Below, piece by piece: positions 9,476-17,520 of a stretch of DNA of 64,000 nucleotides (position 1 is its first letter; each line of letters opens with the position of its first letter). Source of the stretch: Cohnella algarum (GTDB lineage Bacteria; Bacillota; Bacilli; Paenibacillales; Paenibacillaceae). The notes beneath the pieces were generated by a model. It made no database searches. It was not told the DNA's origin and saw only the letters and a program-made list of their open reading frames with translations. The stretch lies in contig NZ_JAFHKM010000002.1 of NCBI RefSeq assembly GCF_016937515.1, positions 2,599,001 through 2,663,000 of the forward strand, written 5' to 3'. The position numbers and the translations under genes were made by a program.

Positions 9476-11178
9476 GCGATAACGATACATTGCGGCAAGA
9501 TCGTTCGGCCGACGAGGCGGCCGGACCATGGTGGAAGGAAAGCGTGGCCTATCAAATTTATCCGCGCAGCTTTCAGGATTCGAACGGCGACGGAGTCGGC
9601 GATATTCGCGGCATCATCGACCGCCTCGATTATTTGCAATTTCTCGGCATCGACCTGCTGTGGATTTGCCCGGTCTACGATTCGCCGAACGACGACAACG
9701 GGTACGATATTCGCGATTTTCACGCCATTCTCGCCGAATTCGGCACGATGAAGGACATGGACGAGCTGCTGGCGCAAGCGAAGCGTCGGGGCATCCGCAT
9801 CCTGATGGATTTGGTTGCCAATCATACGTCGGACGAGCATGCCTGGTTCGTCGAGTCGCGTTGCTCCAAGGACAATCCGAAGCGCGACTGGTACATCTGG
9901 AAGCCGGGGAAGGACGGCAAGGAGCCGACCAACTGGGAATGCGGCTTCAGCGGCTCGGCATGGGAATACGACGAAACGACGGACGAATACTTTCTACACT
10001 GCTTTTCCCGGCGGCAGCCGGATTTGAACTGGGAGAACCCGGATGTCCGCGAGGCGATCTACCGGATGATGGAATGGTGGATGGACAAAGGGATCGCGGG
10101 GTTCCGGGTCGACGCCGTTACGTTCATCAAAAAGAACCAGGCTTATCCGCAGTTGGAAAGCCCCGACGGGCGGCCGTACGTGACGGTCAATTGCGCCAGT
10201 CTCAATCAGCCGGGCATTCTCGATTTTCTCGGCGAGATGAAGGAACGGGTGCTGGCGCCCCGCGGCGTCGTCACGGTCGCCGAAGCTCCGGGCGTGCCGA
10301 TCGAAGAGATTCCCCGCTATGTCGACGAAAAAGACGGCGTGTTTTCGATGCTGTTCCAGTTCGACCATATCGAGCTTGACCTGGAGCCCGGCCGCAAGGG
10401 CGTGCTGCGGTCGTTCGAGGTGAAGGAGTTCAAGGCGGCGCTGGCCAAATGGCAGTACGAGTCCAACAAAAGCGGCTGGCTCGGCCTGTTTCTCGAAAAC
10501 CACGATTCGCCCCGCTCGGTGTCCAAATTCGGCAACGACGGTGCGTATCGGAGCCGGTCGGCGAAGGCGCTCGCCGCTTACTATTTTCTGATGCGCGGCA
10601 CGCCGTTCATCTTCCAGGGCCAGGAAATCGGCATGACGAACGGAAGCTTCGATTCAATCGACGAGTACCGGGACATCGAGAGCGTCAATCTGTACCGCGT
10701 TCAGGTCGAGCAGGATCCGGAGGCGACGGCGGAAACCGCGGCCAAGGTGATGCATTTTCTCGCCAACCGCAGCCGGGACCACGGACGGACGCCGATGCAA
10801 TGGAACGGCGGGCATGCGGCCGGCTTCACCTCGGGCACTCCGTGGCTGAAGCTTAATCCGAACTATGCGGAGATCAATGTGGAGCGGGAGATAAAGGACG
10901 AATCGTCCGTGCTTCATTTCTACCGCAAGCTTATTGCGCTTCGCCGCGGGAACAAGGCGCTGGTGTACGGCGCGTTCGAAGAGATCCACGAAGACAGCCC
11001 GGAGATCGGCGGCTATGTCCGGACGCTCGGCGAAGAACGCTGGACGGTGCTGTGCAATTTTACGGACCGTGCGGTGGCCGTCGCAGAGCCTGCCGGGGCG
11101 CAGCTTGTCCTAACCAATGCGGATAAGCGCGGCGAAGGTGTCTTGGCTCCCTACGAAGCGGTCGTATTCAAGCAATAA
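9472..11178 (+). CDS. GH13 alpha-glucosidase (oligo-1,6-glucosidase type)
   Basis: A 568-residue cytoplasmic GH13 enzyme. It begins WWKESVAYQIYPRSFQDSNG, and has DLVANHTSDEH, nucleophile Asp in GFRVDAVTF (about residue 214), acid/base Glu in VAEAPG (about 269), and the third Asp in FLENHDSPR (about 344). These are the conserved motifs of the oligo-1,6-glucosidase and sucrose-isomerase-like subfamily. The start ATG overlaps the GH32 stop; a long upstream extension in frame is only an open frame inside the GH32 gene. With GH32 it would let the cell break glucosyl and fructosyl ends of mixed oligosaccharides. A terminator follows. Confidence 0.93.
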   Translation: MSDNDTLRQDRSADEAAGPWWKESVAYQIYPRSFQDSNGDGVGDIRGIIDRLDYLQFLGIDLLWICPVYDSPNDDNGYDIRDFHAILAEFGTMKDMDELLAQAKRRGIRILMDLVANHTSDEHAWFVESRCSKDNPKRDWYIWKPGKDGKEPTNWECGFSGSAWEYDETTDEYFLHCFSRRQPDLNWENPDVREAIYRMMEWWMDKGIAGFRVDAVTFIKKNQAYPQLESPDGRPYVTVNCASLNQPGILDFLGEMKERVLAPRGVVTVAEAPGVPIEEIPRYVDEKDGVFSMLFQFDHIELDLEPGRKGVLRSFEVKEFKAALAKWQYESNKSGWLGLFLENHDSPRSVSKFGNDGAYRSRSAKALAAYYFLMRGTPFIFQGQEIGMTNGSFDSIDEYRDIESVNLYRVQVEQDPEATAETAAKVMHFLANRSRDHGRTPMQWNGGHAAGFTSGTPWLKLNPNYAEINVEREIKDESSVLHFYRKLIALRRGNKALVYGAFEEIHEDSPEIGGYVRTLGEERWTVLCNFTDRAVAVAEPAGAQLVLTNADKRGEGVLAPYEAVVFKQ

Positions 11179-11223
11179 CCGAATAGCCCTTAATACCTAA
11201 ACGCCATGTCTGGGCTTAGAGGG

Positions 11224-11267
11224 CAAAGCCGAATGAAGCGAGCAATCGCCTCTTCGGCTTTTTATTT
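11224..11267 (+). terminator. Terminator of the sugar operon
   Basis: AAAGCCGAA and TTCGGCTTT form a stem around a smaller inner loop, followed by a T-rich tail. It is placed 46 bases after the GH13 stop. Confidence 0.8.
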
Positions 11268-11465
11268 TGCGTCGATCTCCCCTCTTCATGAAAATTTCAT
11301 GAACAAAGCGGGAGTTCTTCGTTTACAGATGGTACTTTCTATGACATAATTTTGATGGGTTCCGAGTTTTTGCGACAAATGAAAGGATCGAAATACTGCA
11401 AAATTCGACATATTATTACATGGATGTTACATATGATTAGGAAATAAGGAGGATCTCAACGCTTT

Positions 11466-13775
11466 ATGGATAATTCCCTCTCATCCTTGCAGCAAACGCT
11501 GGACTTTGTCTGGCTGATTTTCGCGGGCATTCTCGTGTTTTCCATGCAGGCGGGGTTCACGTTGGTCGAAGCCGGGCTCACGAGGGCCAAGCACTCCATC
11601 AGCGTCGCGATGAAAAACGTAGCCGACATCATGGTCGCCGTTTTGCTTTTTTCGCTGGTCGGCTTTCCCATCATGTTCGGCGATACGGTCGGCGGCTGGT
11701 TCGGCTCGAGCGGATTCTTTTTATCGGGATGGGACGGCGATCCGTGGAACTGGGCGATGATGTTCTTTCAAATCGTCTTCGCCGGCACGGCGGCCACCAT
11801 CGTTTCGGGAGCGATCGCCGAACGGGCCCGGCTGTTCGCCTATTTAGTGGGAACGGCGGTCGTGACCGTGGTCATCTATCCGGTCGTCGGCCACTGGGTT
11901 TGGGGCGACGTGCTGAATCCGGACCAGCAGGGATGGCTGGACGAGCTTGGCTTTATGGATTTTGCCGGCTCAACGGTCGTCCATTCGGTCGGCGGCTGGG
12001 TGGCGTTGGCCGCGGCGATCGCGATCGGTCCCCGGATCGGCAAGTACGAGCCGAACGGGAAGAGCAACCGCTTCTCGGCCTCGAATTTGGTGTTGGCGGC
12101 GCTTGGGGTGTTTTTGCTGTGGTTCGGGTGGTTCGGCTTCAACGCCGGCTCGACGACGCTCGCCAGCCCCGATATTGCGCTCATTACGCTGAACACGGCG
12201 CTGGGCGGAGCGGCCGGGGGCTTCCTGGCGATGGCGGCAAGCTGGATCGTCGACCGGCGTCCGCGTGCGGAGGATATGCTGAACGGCATTCTCGGCGGCC
12301 TGGTATCGGTCACGGCGGGCTGCAACGTGTTTACCCCGCTTCATTCGCTGCTTGCCGGCGCGATCGGCGGGCTGCTCGTCGTCGCGGCGATCCGTTTTAT
12401 CGATCACGTGCTGAAGGTGGACGATGCGGTCGGCGCGATCGGGGTTCACGGCGTTTGCGGGGCGTGGGGAACGCTGGCCGTCGGGATTTTCGGCGAAGCG
12501 GACAAGCTCGCGGCCGGATCGCGCTGGGAACAGATCGGCGTTCAGGCGCTTGGGGCCGGCGTCGTGTTCGTTTGGGCGTTCGTCCTCGGGTTTGTCGTCT
12601 ACTGGCTGCTGAAGAAAACGATCCGGCTTCGCGTTGGCCGGGAGGACGAGCTGATCGGCCTGAACATTTCCGAGCACGGAGCAAGGACGTCGCTGCTCGA
12701 CACGGTGCGGGCAATGAACGAAATCGCCTCGGAAAAAATCGATCTCACGCGCAAGCTGGAAATCGAGCCGGGAGACGATACGGAGGAACTGAACCGTTCG
12801 TTTAACTATTTGTTGGACAAAATCGGCCAGCTTGTCGATCAGGTGAAAGGGCAGACCGGATTCGTCCATTCCAGCTCCGAGCAGATGATGAAGCTGAGCC
12901 GGCAGCTGAACGACAACTCCAATCTGCAGGACGAATCCGTAAGGCAGGCGTACGATTATTTTCAACAGATGCAGGCGCGGATGAAGTCGGAAATGGAGAC
13001 GGACCGGGAAGCGCTGGCCGCGTTCGAACAGTCTATTGCGATCATGAACGGCATTTCGCAGGATATGCGCTCGACCCGGGAGCAGATGAACGAAATGGCA
13101 GCGAACATCGGCACGATGGAGGCGGGGCTCGCCGAAGCCGGCGAAGCGATGCGGCGCCTGTCGGAAGCGATGAGCGAGATTTCGGCGTCTTCGGGCCGGA
13201 GCGAATCGGTGATCGCTACGATCGACGACATCTCCAAACAGATCGGGCTGCTCGCGCTGAACGCGGGCATCGAAGCCGCGCGGGCGGGGCAATACGGCCA
13301 GGGCTTCGCGGTTGTCGCGCAGGAAGTCAAGAAGCTGTCCGGGGAAACGCAGCTGTCCACGCAAAACATTCGCGAGCTGATGCTCCGAATGGGGGCTGCC
13401 GTCGTCAGCGGCCGCGAAAGCTCGGCTCATTTCCGCCAAACGTTCGAATACTTGAATGAGGAACTGTCGCGAATTCCCGAGAAGGTGAAGCGCACGGCGT
13501 CGGAAATCGAATCGATGTACCAGAAGGCGCGGGGATTCACGGACGAAGTCGAGGAACTGCAGGCGAACGCTTCCGCCATGAAGGACGCCCGCCGGCGTCA
13601 ATACGACGAACTGGAAGCGATGATGAACCGGATGCGGCGCGTGCTCGACCAAATCGAGGAAAACCGCGCGTTCACCTCGCAAATCGGCGATCGGGTACTG
13701 GAGCTGCGGGGCCAAAGCGGCACGCTTGACCTGACGATGCAGAAGTTCAAGACGAAGCCGGAATTGATTCACTAA
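11466..13775 (+). CDS. Ammonium transporter fused to a methyl-accepting chemotaxis signalling domain
   Basis: A 769-residue protein. Residues 1 to about 395 are an Amt/Rh channel with about eleven membrane segments. The twin-histidine pore is visible as FAGSTVVHSVGG and IGVHGVCGAWG. After FVVYWLLKKTIRLRVGRE comes a linker, then long coiled coils. From about residue 587, DDISKQIGLLALNAGIEAAR followed by GFAVVAQEVKKLS is the tip of the methyl-accepting chemotaxis hairpin. It should sense or transport ammonium and signal through CheA/CheW to motility. The start has AAGGAGGA twelve bases upstream. No nearby glnK or glnB gene is present, unlike ordinary amt loci. Confidence 0.9.
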   Translation: MDNSLSSLQQTLDFVWLIFAGILVFSMQAGFTLVEAGLTRAKHSISVAMKNVADIMVAVLLFSLVGFPIMFGDTVGGWFGSSGFFLSGWDGDPWNWAMMFFQIVFAGTAATIVSGAIAERARLFAYLVGTAVVTVVIYPVVGHWVWGDVLNPDQQGWLDELGFMDFAGSTVVHSVGGWVALAAAIAIGPRIGKYEPNGKSNRFSASNLVLAALGVFLLWFGWFGFNAGSTTLASPDIALITLNTALGGAAGGFLAMAASWIVDRRPRAEDMLNGILGGLVSVTAGCNVFTPLHSLLAGAIGGLLVVAAIRFIDHVLKVDDAVGAIGVHGVCGAWGTLAVGIFGEADKLAAGSRWEQIGVQALGAGVVFVWAFVLGFVVYWLLKKTIRLRVGREDELIGLNISEHGARTSLLDTVRAMNEIASEKIDLTRKLEIEPGDDTEELNRSFNYLLDKIGQLVDQVKGQTGFVHSSSEQMMKLSRQLNDNSNLQDESVRQAYDYFQQMQARMKSEMETDREALAAFEQSIAIMNGISQDMRSTREQMNEMAANIGTMEAGLAEAGEAMRRLSEAMSEISASSGRSESVIATIDDISKQIGLLALNAGIEAARAGQYGQGFAVVAQEVKKLSGETQLSTQNIRELMLRMGAAVVSGRESSAHFRQTFEYLNEELSRIPEKVKRTASEIESMYQKARGFTDEVEELQANASAMKDARRRQYDELEAMMNRMRRVLDQIEENRAFTSQIGDRVLELRGQSGTLDLTMQKFKTKPELIH

Positions 13776-13860
13776 GGAAAGCGCATGGGCGGAGGCGACG
13801 GGGTTCGGATGCCGGCCGGTTGGGTAATCTAACCGTAAACGGCAAAAGGATGTGACCGCC

Positions 13861-14394
13861 ATGAAACAAAGCGTCCGTAAAGTCGCCTTCCTGCTTGCAG
13901 ACGGCTACGAGGATTCCGAGATGAAAAATCCTTACGACGCGATCGTCGAAAACGGCAACGACCCCGTTATTATCGGCCTTGCCAAAAATCAGGAGCTGCG
14001 CGGGAAGAAGGGCACGATTTCCTACCGTTCCCACCTGACGGCCAAGGAAGCGAACCCGGAAGATTACGAAGCCGTTATCATCCCGGGCGGCAAGTCCCCC
14101 GCGGCGCTCCGCGAAGACGAAGCGATCGTCGACTTCGTCAAACGGGCGAACGGCAAGGGCATCCCGATCGCCGCGATCTGCCACGGCCCGCAAGTGCTGG
14201 CCAGGGCGGGCCTGCTCGGCGGCAAGACGCTGACGGGCTATGCCGGCATTCGCGGCGAGATCGAGGAGGCGGGCGGAACGTTCGTCGACCGGGAAGTCGC
14301 GGTGGACGGGAATCTCATCACGTCGCGCGGGCCGCAGGACGAGCCGGCTTTCATTCAGGCCATCATCGACAAGATCGGCGTCTCGGCATATTGA
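13861..14394 (+). CDS. DJ-1/PfpI family protein (intracellular protease/deglycase type)
   Basis: A 177-residue class-I glutamine-amidotransferase-like protein. The nucleophile elbow is AAICHGPQ with C107-H108, and the partner acidic residue is in LLADGYEDSE near the N-terminus. Members act as stress-related peptidases, chaperones or glyoxal-adduct deglycases. Start ATG 13861 has AAAGGA ten bases upstream; a GTG nine bases earlier is less well placed. Monocistronic, with a hairpin just after it. Confidence 0.9.
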   Translation: MKQSVRKVAFLLADGYEDSEMKNPYDAIVENGNDPVIIGLAKNQELRGKKGTISYRSHLTAKEANPEDYEAVIIPGGKSPAALREDEAIVDFVKRANGKGIPIAAICHGPQVLARAGLLGGKTLTGYAGIRGEIEEAGGTFVDREVAVDGNLITSRGPQDEPAFIQAIIDKIGVSAY

Positions 14395-14409
14395 ACGGAA
14401 CGGCTCGAA

Positions 14410-14450
14410 CGGCCGCCCGGCACTGTTTGACGGTGTCGGGCGGCCGTTAT
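14410..14450 (+). terminator. Hairpin terminator after the PfpI gene
   Basis: CGGCCGCCCGGCAC and GTGTCGGGCGGCCG form a 14-bp stem with one G-T pair. The tail TTATTTC is a weak U-run, so termination may be partial. Confidence 0.6.
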
Positions 14451-14491
14451 TTCGCCGGGGGATCGCGCCGACGCTCATGCCGGCTTCGTTC

Positions 14492-15043
14492 TCACGGCCG
14501 CTGGCCGGAGCAGCGAAGCCGCTGTTGGCGCTCGAGCTCCAGCCGTCCGAATTCCGCCCACAAAATCGCTTCGAACGTGCGGCGTTGAATTTGGTCCAGA
14601 CGCCGGCTCGCAAGCGAGAAGGTCACGCCGAACCTGGAGGCGATGTGAGCGATCGCTTCGCTTCGCCGTTCGGGCAGGCGGATCTTTTTCAACATGTAAT
14701 AAGGCATGGACGCATACAGCGCGAACCGGTTCGCTTCGGCCTCCTGATGCTCCAGAAAAGAACGGGGCATCAACGTCTGATTGCCCGCATGCCGCAAAAT
14801 ATGGCACAGCTCGTGAAGAAAGTCCCCCCACTGCTCGGCCCGGCTCAGCCGCTTGTCGATCAGGATGGAGCGCATGCCCGTCCATTCGAGCGCCCGGCTC
14901 GAAACGTTCAAATAGTGAACCCAAACGTTGAGCCGGGCCGCCACCTCGTCGATTGTCAGCTGCTCGGGCGTCGCGATGCCGGCTTTTCGCCACAAATTTT
15001 CAATCCATTCTTCGAACGGAGTCGGCTGGTAGTATCGCAGCAT
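14492..15043 (-). CDS. ImmA/IrrE-type metallopeptidase
   Basis: A 183-residue protein with the zinc-metalloprotease motif HELCH (H77, E78, H81) in WGDFLHELCHILRHAG and a downstream QEAEANRFA helix that supplies the third ligand, as in ImmA/IrrE (DUF955). In mobile elements ImmA cleaves the partner XRE repressor after DNA damage. That repressor lies just upstream here, but a terminator and a LexA-like box separate the two, implying its own damage-responsive promoter. The RBS is GAGGTG, eleven bases before ATG. Confidence 0.88.
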   Translation of the reverse strand: MLRYYQPTPFEEWIENLWRKAGIATPEQLTIDEVAARLNVWVHYLNVSSRALEWTGMRSILIDKRLSRAEQWGDFLHELCHILRHAGNQTLMPRSFLEHQEAEANRFALYASMPYYMLKKIRLPERRSEAIAHIASRFGVTFSLASRRLDQIQRRTFEAILWAEFGRLELERQQRLRCSGQRP

Positions 15044-15068
15044 AAATAAAATGCACCTCGCCCCAGTG

Positions 15069-15082
15069 GGAATGTATGTTCG
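15069..15082 (-). promoter_or_regulatory. LexA (SOS) box upstream of the ImmA-like gene
   Basis: Read on the minus strand the site is CGAACATACATTCC, one base off the Bacillus LexA consensus CGAACRNRYGTTYC. It lies 26 bases upstream of the ImmA start and matches 12 of 14 bases with the second box at 16387. Confidence 0.65.
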
Positions 15083-15092
15083 GTAAAGAGCG

Positions 15093-15116
15093 ATAAATAA
15101 AAGCCCATGCGGGCGT
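15093..15116 (-). terminator. Terminator between the repressor and ImmA genes
   Basis: On the minus strand GCCC-GCAT-GGGC is followed by TTTTATTTAT. The stem is short, but the U-run is good and the position right after the repressor gene fits. Confidence 0.6.
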
Positions 15117-15144
15117 TAATCGCGGTACGTCAGATCGGGTTCCG

Positions 15145-15522
15145 TCATTCCCCTTGCCGATCTCCAGGTTTGCGGCCTTTCTCTTTCTCCCGAATGAACT
15201 CCCAGAATCTGCGCATCTCCGCTTTCCGCTCCTCCGGCGCTTCCAGGTAGTCCTTGAAAAAAATGCCGTGCTCCGGGTTCCGGATGAATTGCTCGAACGC
15301 TTCCGAGGAGTTCGGCTGCCATTCGTCGGTTCGGCCCAGCAAATAATCGGCCGTCGTATGATAATATTCCGCGAACCTGAGGAGCATTTCCGGCTCCGGC
15401 TTGCGGTCGTCGGATTCGTAACGGGAAAGCTGCACGTTGCTGATGCCGAGGTCTCTGGCCGCGTCCAGTTGCGTTTTGCCCAAGCTGTCTCTTCGTTCGC
15501 GAAGCCGCCTGCCCAGCGTCAT
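15145..15522 (-). CDS. XRE-family repressor of the tail locus
   Basis: A 125-residue regulator. Residues 1-60 are a Cro/CI-type helix-turn-helix (KTQLDAARDLGISNVQLSRYE) with the usual YYHTTADYLLGR after it. The C-terminal half is charged and probably carries dimerisation and the ImmA cleavage region. ATG at 15522 was preferred over the ATG at 15528 because AAGGA is eight bases before it. It faces away from the sigma-like gene and the structural operon. Operator-like TTTGGCAAA repeats lie between, so it most likely holds the locus silent, as Xre does for PBSX. Confidence 0.88.
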   Translation of the reverse strand: MTLGRRLRERRDSLGKTQLDAARDLGISNVQLSRYESDDRKPEPEMLLRFAEYYHTTADYLLGRTDEWQPNSSEAFEQFIRNPEHGIFFKDYLEAPEERKAEMRRFWEFIREKEKGRKPGDRQGE

Positions 15523-15556
15523 GACCATCTTCCTTCTTTCGAGATAAGGTAGTTCC

Positions 15557-15586
15557 AGTATACCATATTTTCCGATTCGGCAAAAT
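15557..15586 (-). promoter_or_regulatory. Repressor promoter with overlapping operator
   Basis: Minus-strand -10 TATACT occupies 15557-15562. The imperfect palindrome ATTTTCCGATTCGGCAAAAT (15567-15586) covers the -35 region. It shares GGCAAAA with the two operators to the right, which suggests repressor autoregulation. Confidence 0.5.
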
Positions 15587-15612
15587 AAAGAATCTAAATT
15601 TGTCCAAAAGGA

Positions 15613-15642
15613 TTGACATTTACCGTTTTGGCAAAATATAAT
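15613..15642 (+). promoter_or_regulatory. Early promoter with embedded operator
   Basis: TTGACA (15613-15618) and TATAAT (15637-15642) are perfect boxes with an 18-base spacer. The spacer contains the operator motif TTTTGGCAAAA (15626-15636). It would drive the sigma-like activator gene and be blocked by the XRE repressor. Confidence 0.75.
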
Positions 15643-15720
15643 CGAACACACGTTCCCTTTCGGAGATTCGCATGGGGGCGGCCGACTTTGTTGTTTTTCG
15701 CAGTTTTCGCATATCGTATG

Positions 15721-15737
15721 TTTGCCAAATTGGCAAA
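15721..15737 (+). promoter_or_regulatory. Palindromic operator
   Basis: TTTGCCAA-A-TTGGCAAA is a perfect 17-base palindrome in the leader of the sigma-like gene. It is the most symmetric of three related sites in this intergenic region, likely bound by the XRE repressor. Confidence 0.65.
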
Positions 15738-15771
15738 AACCAAAAAAGCAGAAGAGAGCGAGGGTAAAAGC

Positions 15772-16353
15772 ATGGAAAAGGAAGCGACCGTAAGGGGAAA
15801 CAAGGCGGATTTGGGGAAGGCGACGGCCGAAACGTACCGGGAGACGAGAAGAGGGCTGCTGCTGGCGGCCGACCGGCTCACGAGGGGGATCGCGGCCCTG
15901 GAGCCGGTTCGGACGATCGAGCAAATGGACGAGCTGCTCGAACTGGAACGGCAGCGCAAGCTCGTGATCGAGATGATCGCAAGCTGCAATTATGTCATCG
16001 AATGGCTGGAAACCGGGAGAAGGCCGGGCAACCGGCGGGGAATCGAGCGGCGGTCGGGCGTTCAGCGCGAAATATTGACGGATCCGGCCCGGCTGCCCGC
16101 CGCGGCCGCGGCCGATTCCCGGACAGCAGCCGACGAGGCGGGCGGGAGCGAGCGGCAGAGCCGGATCGAAGCCGCCATGGCGGGACTCACCGAACGGGAA
16201 CGAGACTGCTACGTGCTCGCCCACGCCCAGTGCTACTCCAATGCGGAAATCGCCGGCCTGCTCCGCATCAGCAAGTCCAGCGTCTCCACCTACGTGCTGC
16301 GGGCGCAGCGGAAAATTTCGGCGAACGTCGGCGGCATGTTCCTCGTCGGATGA
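15772..16353 (+). CDS. Sigma-factor-like late transcription activator
   Basis: A 193-residue protein. An N-terminal helical region is followed from about residue 140 by a sigma region-4 / LuxR-type helix-turn-helix (LTERERDCYVLAHAQCYSNA, then EIAGLLRISKSSVSTYVLRA). This fits the position and type of the sigma-like regulators that switch on late genes in PBSX-type elements (Xpf). Start ATG 15772 has GAGGG eight bases upstream; the frame is open further left but those codons contain the promoter. It immediately precedes the structural operon and probably activates it once repression is lifted. Confidence 0.78.
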   Translation: MEKEATVRGNKADLGKATAETYRETRRGLLLAADRLTRGIAALEPVRTIEQMDELLELERQRKLVIEMIASCNYVIEWLETGRRPGNRRGIERRSGVQREILTDPARLPAAAAADSRTAADEAGGSERQSRIEAAMAGLTERERDCYVLAHAQCYSNAEIAGLLRISKSSVSTYVLRAQRKISANVGGMFLVG

Positions 16354-16386
16354 TGTCGTACGAATGCCACTTATAGATGAGGGGCA

Positions 16387-16400
16387 GGAACATACGTTCC
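16387..16400 (+). promoter_or_regulatory. LexA (SOS) box upstream of the structural operon
   Basis: GGAACATACGTTCC is a perfect palindrome and matches the Bacillus LexA consensus CGAACRNRYGTTYC in 13 of 14 bases. It lies between the activator gene and the first tail gene, just downstream of a TATAGA that could be a -10 box. Confidence 0.7.
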
Positions 16401-16447
16401 TGTTCCGAAATCGGATCTTGGGAGGGTAAGCAAATTGGCGGCAAAGG

Positions 16448-17317
16448 ATGTGGCGGTTTGTCATGAGAAACACCATCCGTCAGCGGCTCTCCGCTGACAT
16501 TCCCGCGCTCGGCGGGCGGGTGCTGGAGCCCCATGACGATTACGCGTCGGCGGACAAGCCTTATCTGGTCCTTCAGCAAGGGTGGGAAACCGGCAGCGGA
16601 AGCGGGTTTCCCGGGTTCCGCAAGCGCTACGAAGTGTGGCTGCACGAAGCGAAAGCGGCGGGCTTCGATGCCGTCGACCGGTTGGCGGAATCCGTCATCC
16701 GGTCGCTGGACGAGCGGACGATGACGGACCCGGATACGGGGGACGCCTTCTTCTGCCGGTACATCGGCACGATCGGCCGCGATCGCGTGGACGGCGAGCG
16801 GCAGACGCTGTCGCGGATTTTGCGGTTCGCCGTCGACGCCGTGCAGCCCGCGGCGCTGGCCGAAACCGTCCCGGACGATCCGTGGCTGGAAGCGATCGCC
16901 GCTTGGACGAGGGCTTTGCTGGGAGGCTCCTGGCAAGTTTGCCTGAACGAGTGGCCGCCTTCCTATTTGCGCCCCGCCGTGCTTTGGCGGCTCGGCGGCA
17001 TGGAAACGGGGCCGGGCAACGCGGCGGCGCTCGTCGTTCGCAAAAGGCTGGTCGGCCACGTGGCGGGGCGGACCGATAACGAGGAGCGGGAAGCGGCGGC
17101 GCTTTTGGCTTCGAGTCTGAAGCTGGACGGCAAAGTCGTTTTGTCCGCGGCGGACCGGCGCTGGCTGGCTGTCGAGGAGAGCGGGATCGACTTCGGCGCG
17201 GACCCGATCGCGGAAGGGCAATTGACGGTCGCGCTGTCGCGGCGCGTGAAGCGGGAGTCATTCGCAGAGGACGCTCCGCTGATGAGGGAAGTTTTTTTCA
17301 ATGAAATCGGATCATGA
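16448..17317 (+). CDS. Tail-locus protein of unknown function (first gene of the structural operon)
   Basis: A 289-residue soluble protein. The first 130 residues (IRQRLSADIPALGGRVLEPH, then KPYLVLQQGWE) have the size and pattern of phage tail-terminator or completion proteins. The second half (WLEAIAAWTRALLGG onwards) is unrelated to anything I recognise. The start is uncertain: ATG 16448 has only AAAGG abutting it and an ATG five codons later is also poorly spaced. The good ribosome site GGGAGGG at 16420 instead precedes a TTG in another frame. Position directly before the sheath gene supports a role in capping the tail. Confidence 0.6.
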   Translation: MWRFVMRNTIRQRLSADIPALGGRVLEPHDDYASADKPYLVLQQGWETGSGSGFPGFRKRYEVWLHEAKAAGFDAVDRLAESVIRSLDERTMTDPDTGDAFFCRYIGTIGRDRVDGERQTLSRILRFAVDAVQPAALAETVPDDPWLEAIAAWTRALLGGSWQVCLNEWPPSYLRPAVLWRLGGMETGPGNAAALVVRKRLVGHVAGRTDNEEREAAALLASSLKLDGKVVLSAADRRWLAVEESGIDFGADPIAEGQLTVALSRRVKRESFAEDAPLMREVFFNEIGS

Positions 17318-17327
17318 GGTGAGTCCT

Positions 17328-17519
17328 GTGGCAGAGAAGAAATCGGCGGCTCCGGCCGCCCAATACGGCCGCGAGGAGCTTGCGGAAAGCTCGGCCGGCC
17401 TGTTCGGCGTCCCCGGCGAGGTGCTCGCGGGCGCCTTGCACGGCGTCGGCAAGGAACGGCTGTCGGTAGCGGAAGCGAAGCGTTATATCAACCAATTTTT
17501 GGACAGGAAGGTGAAGTGA
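17328..17519 (+). CDS. Small conserved tail-locus protein
   Basis: A 63-residue protein, start GTG with GAGGT seven bases upstream. An in-frame ATG at 17301 overlaps the previous gene and has no ribosome site. The sequence (YGREELAESSAGLFGVPGEV, then VAEAKRYINQFLDRKVK) is helical with no membrane segment. Small proteins of this kind often precede the sheath gene in PBSX-like loci. Function unknown. Confidence 0.6.
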   Translation: MAEKKSAAPAAQYGREELAESSAGLFGVPGEVLAGALHGVGKERLSVAEAKRYINQFLDRKVK

Positions 17520-17520
17520 A

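Noticed and set aside
11970..13862. 630-codon open frame on the minus strand
   Set aside because: It is antisense to the Amt-MCP gene; high GC keeps this frame open. The composition (Arg/His/Leu rich) is that of a shadow frame.
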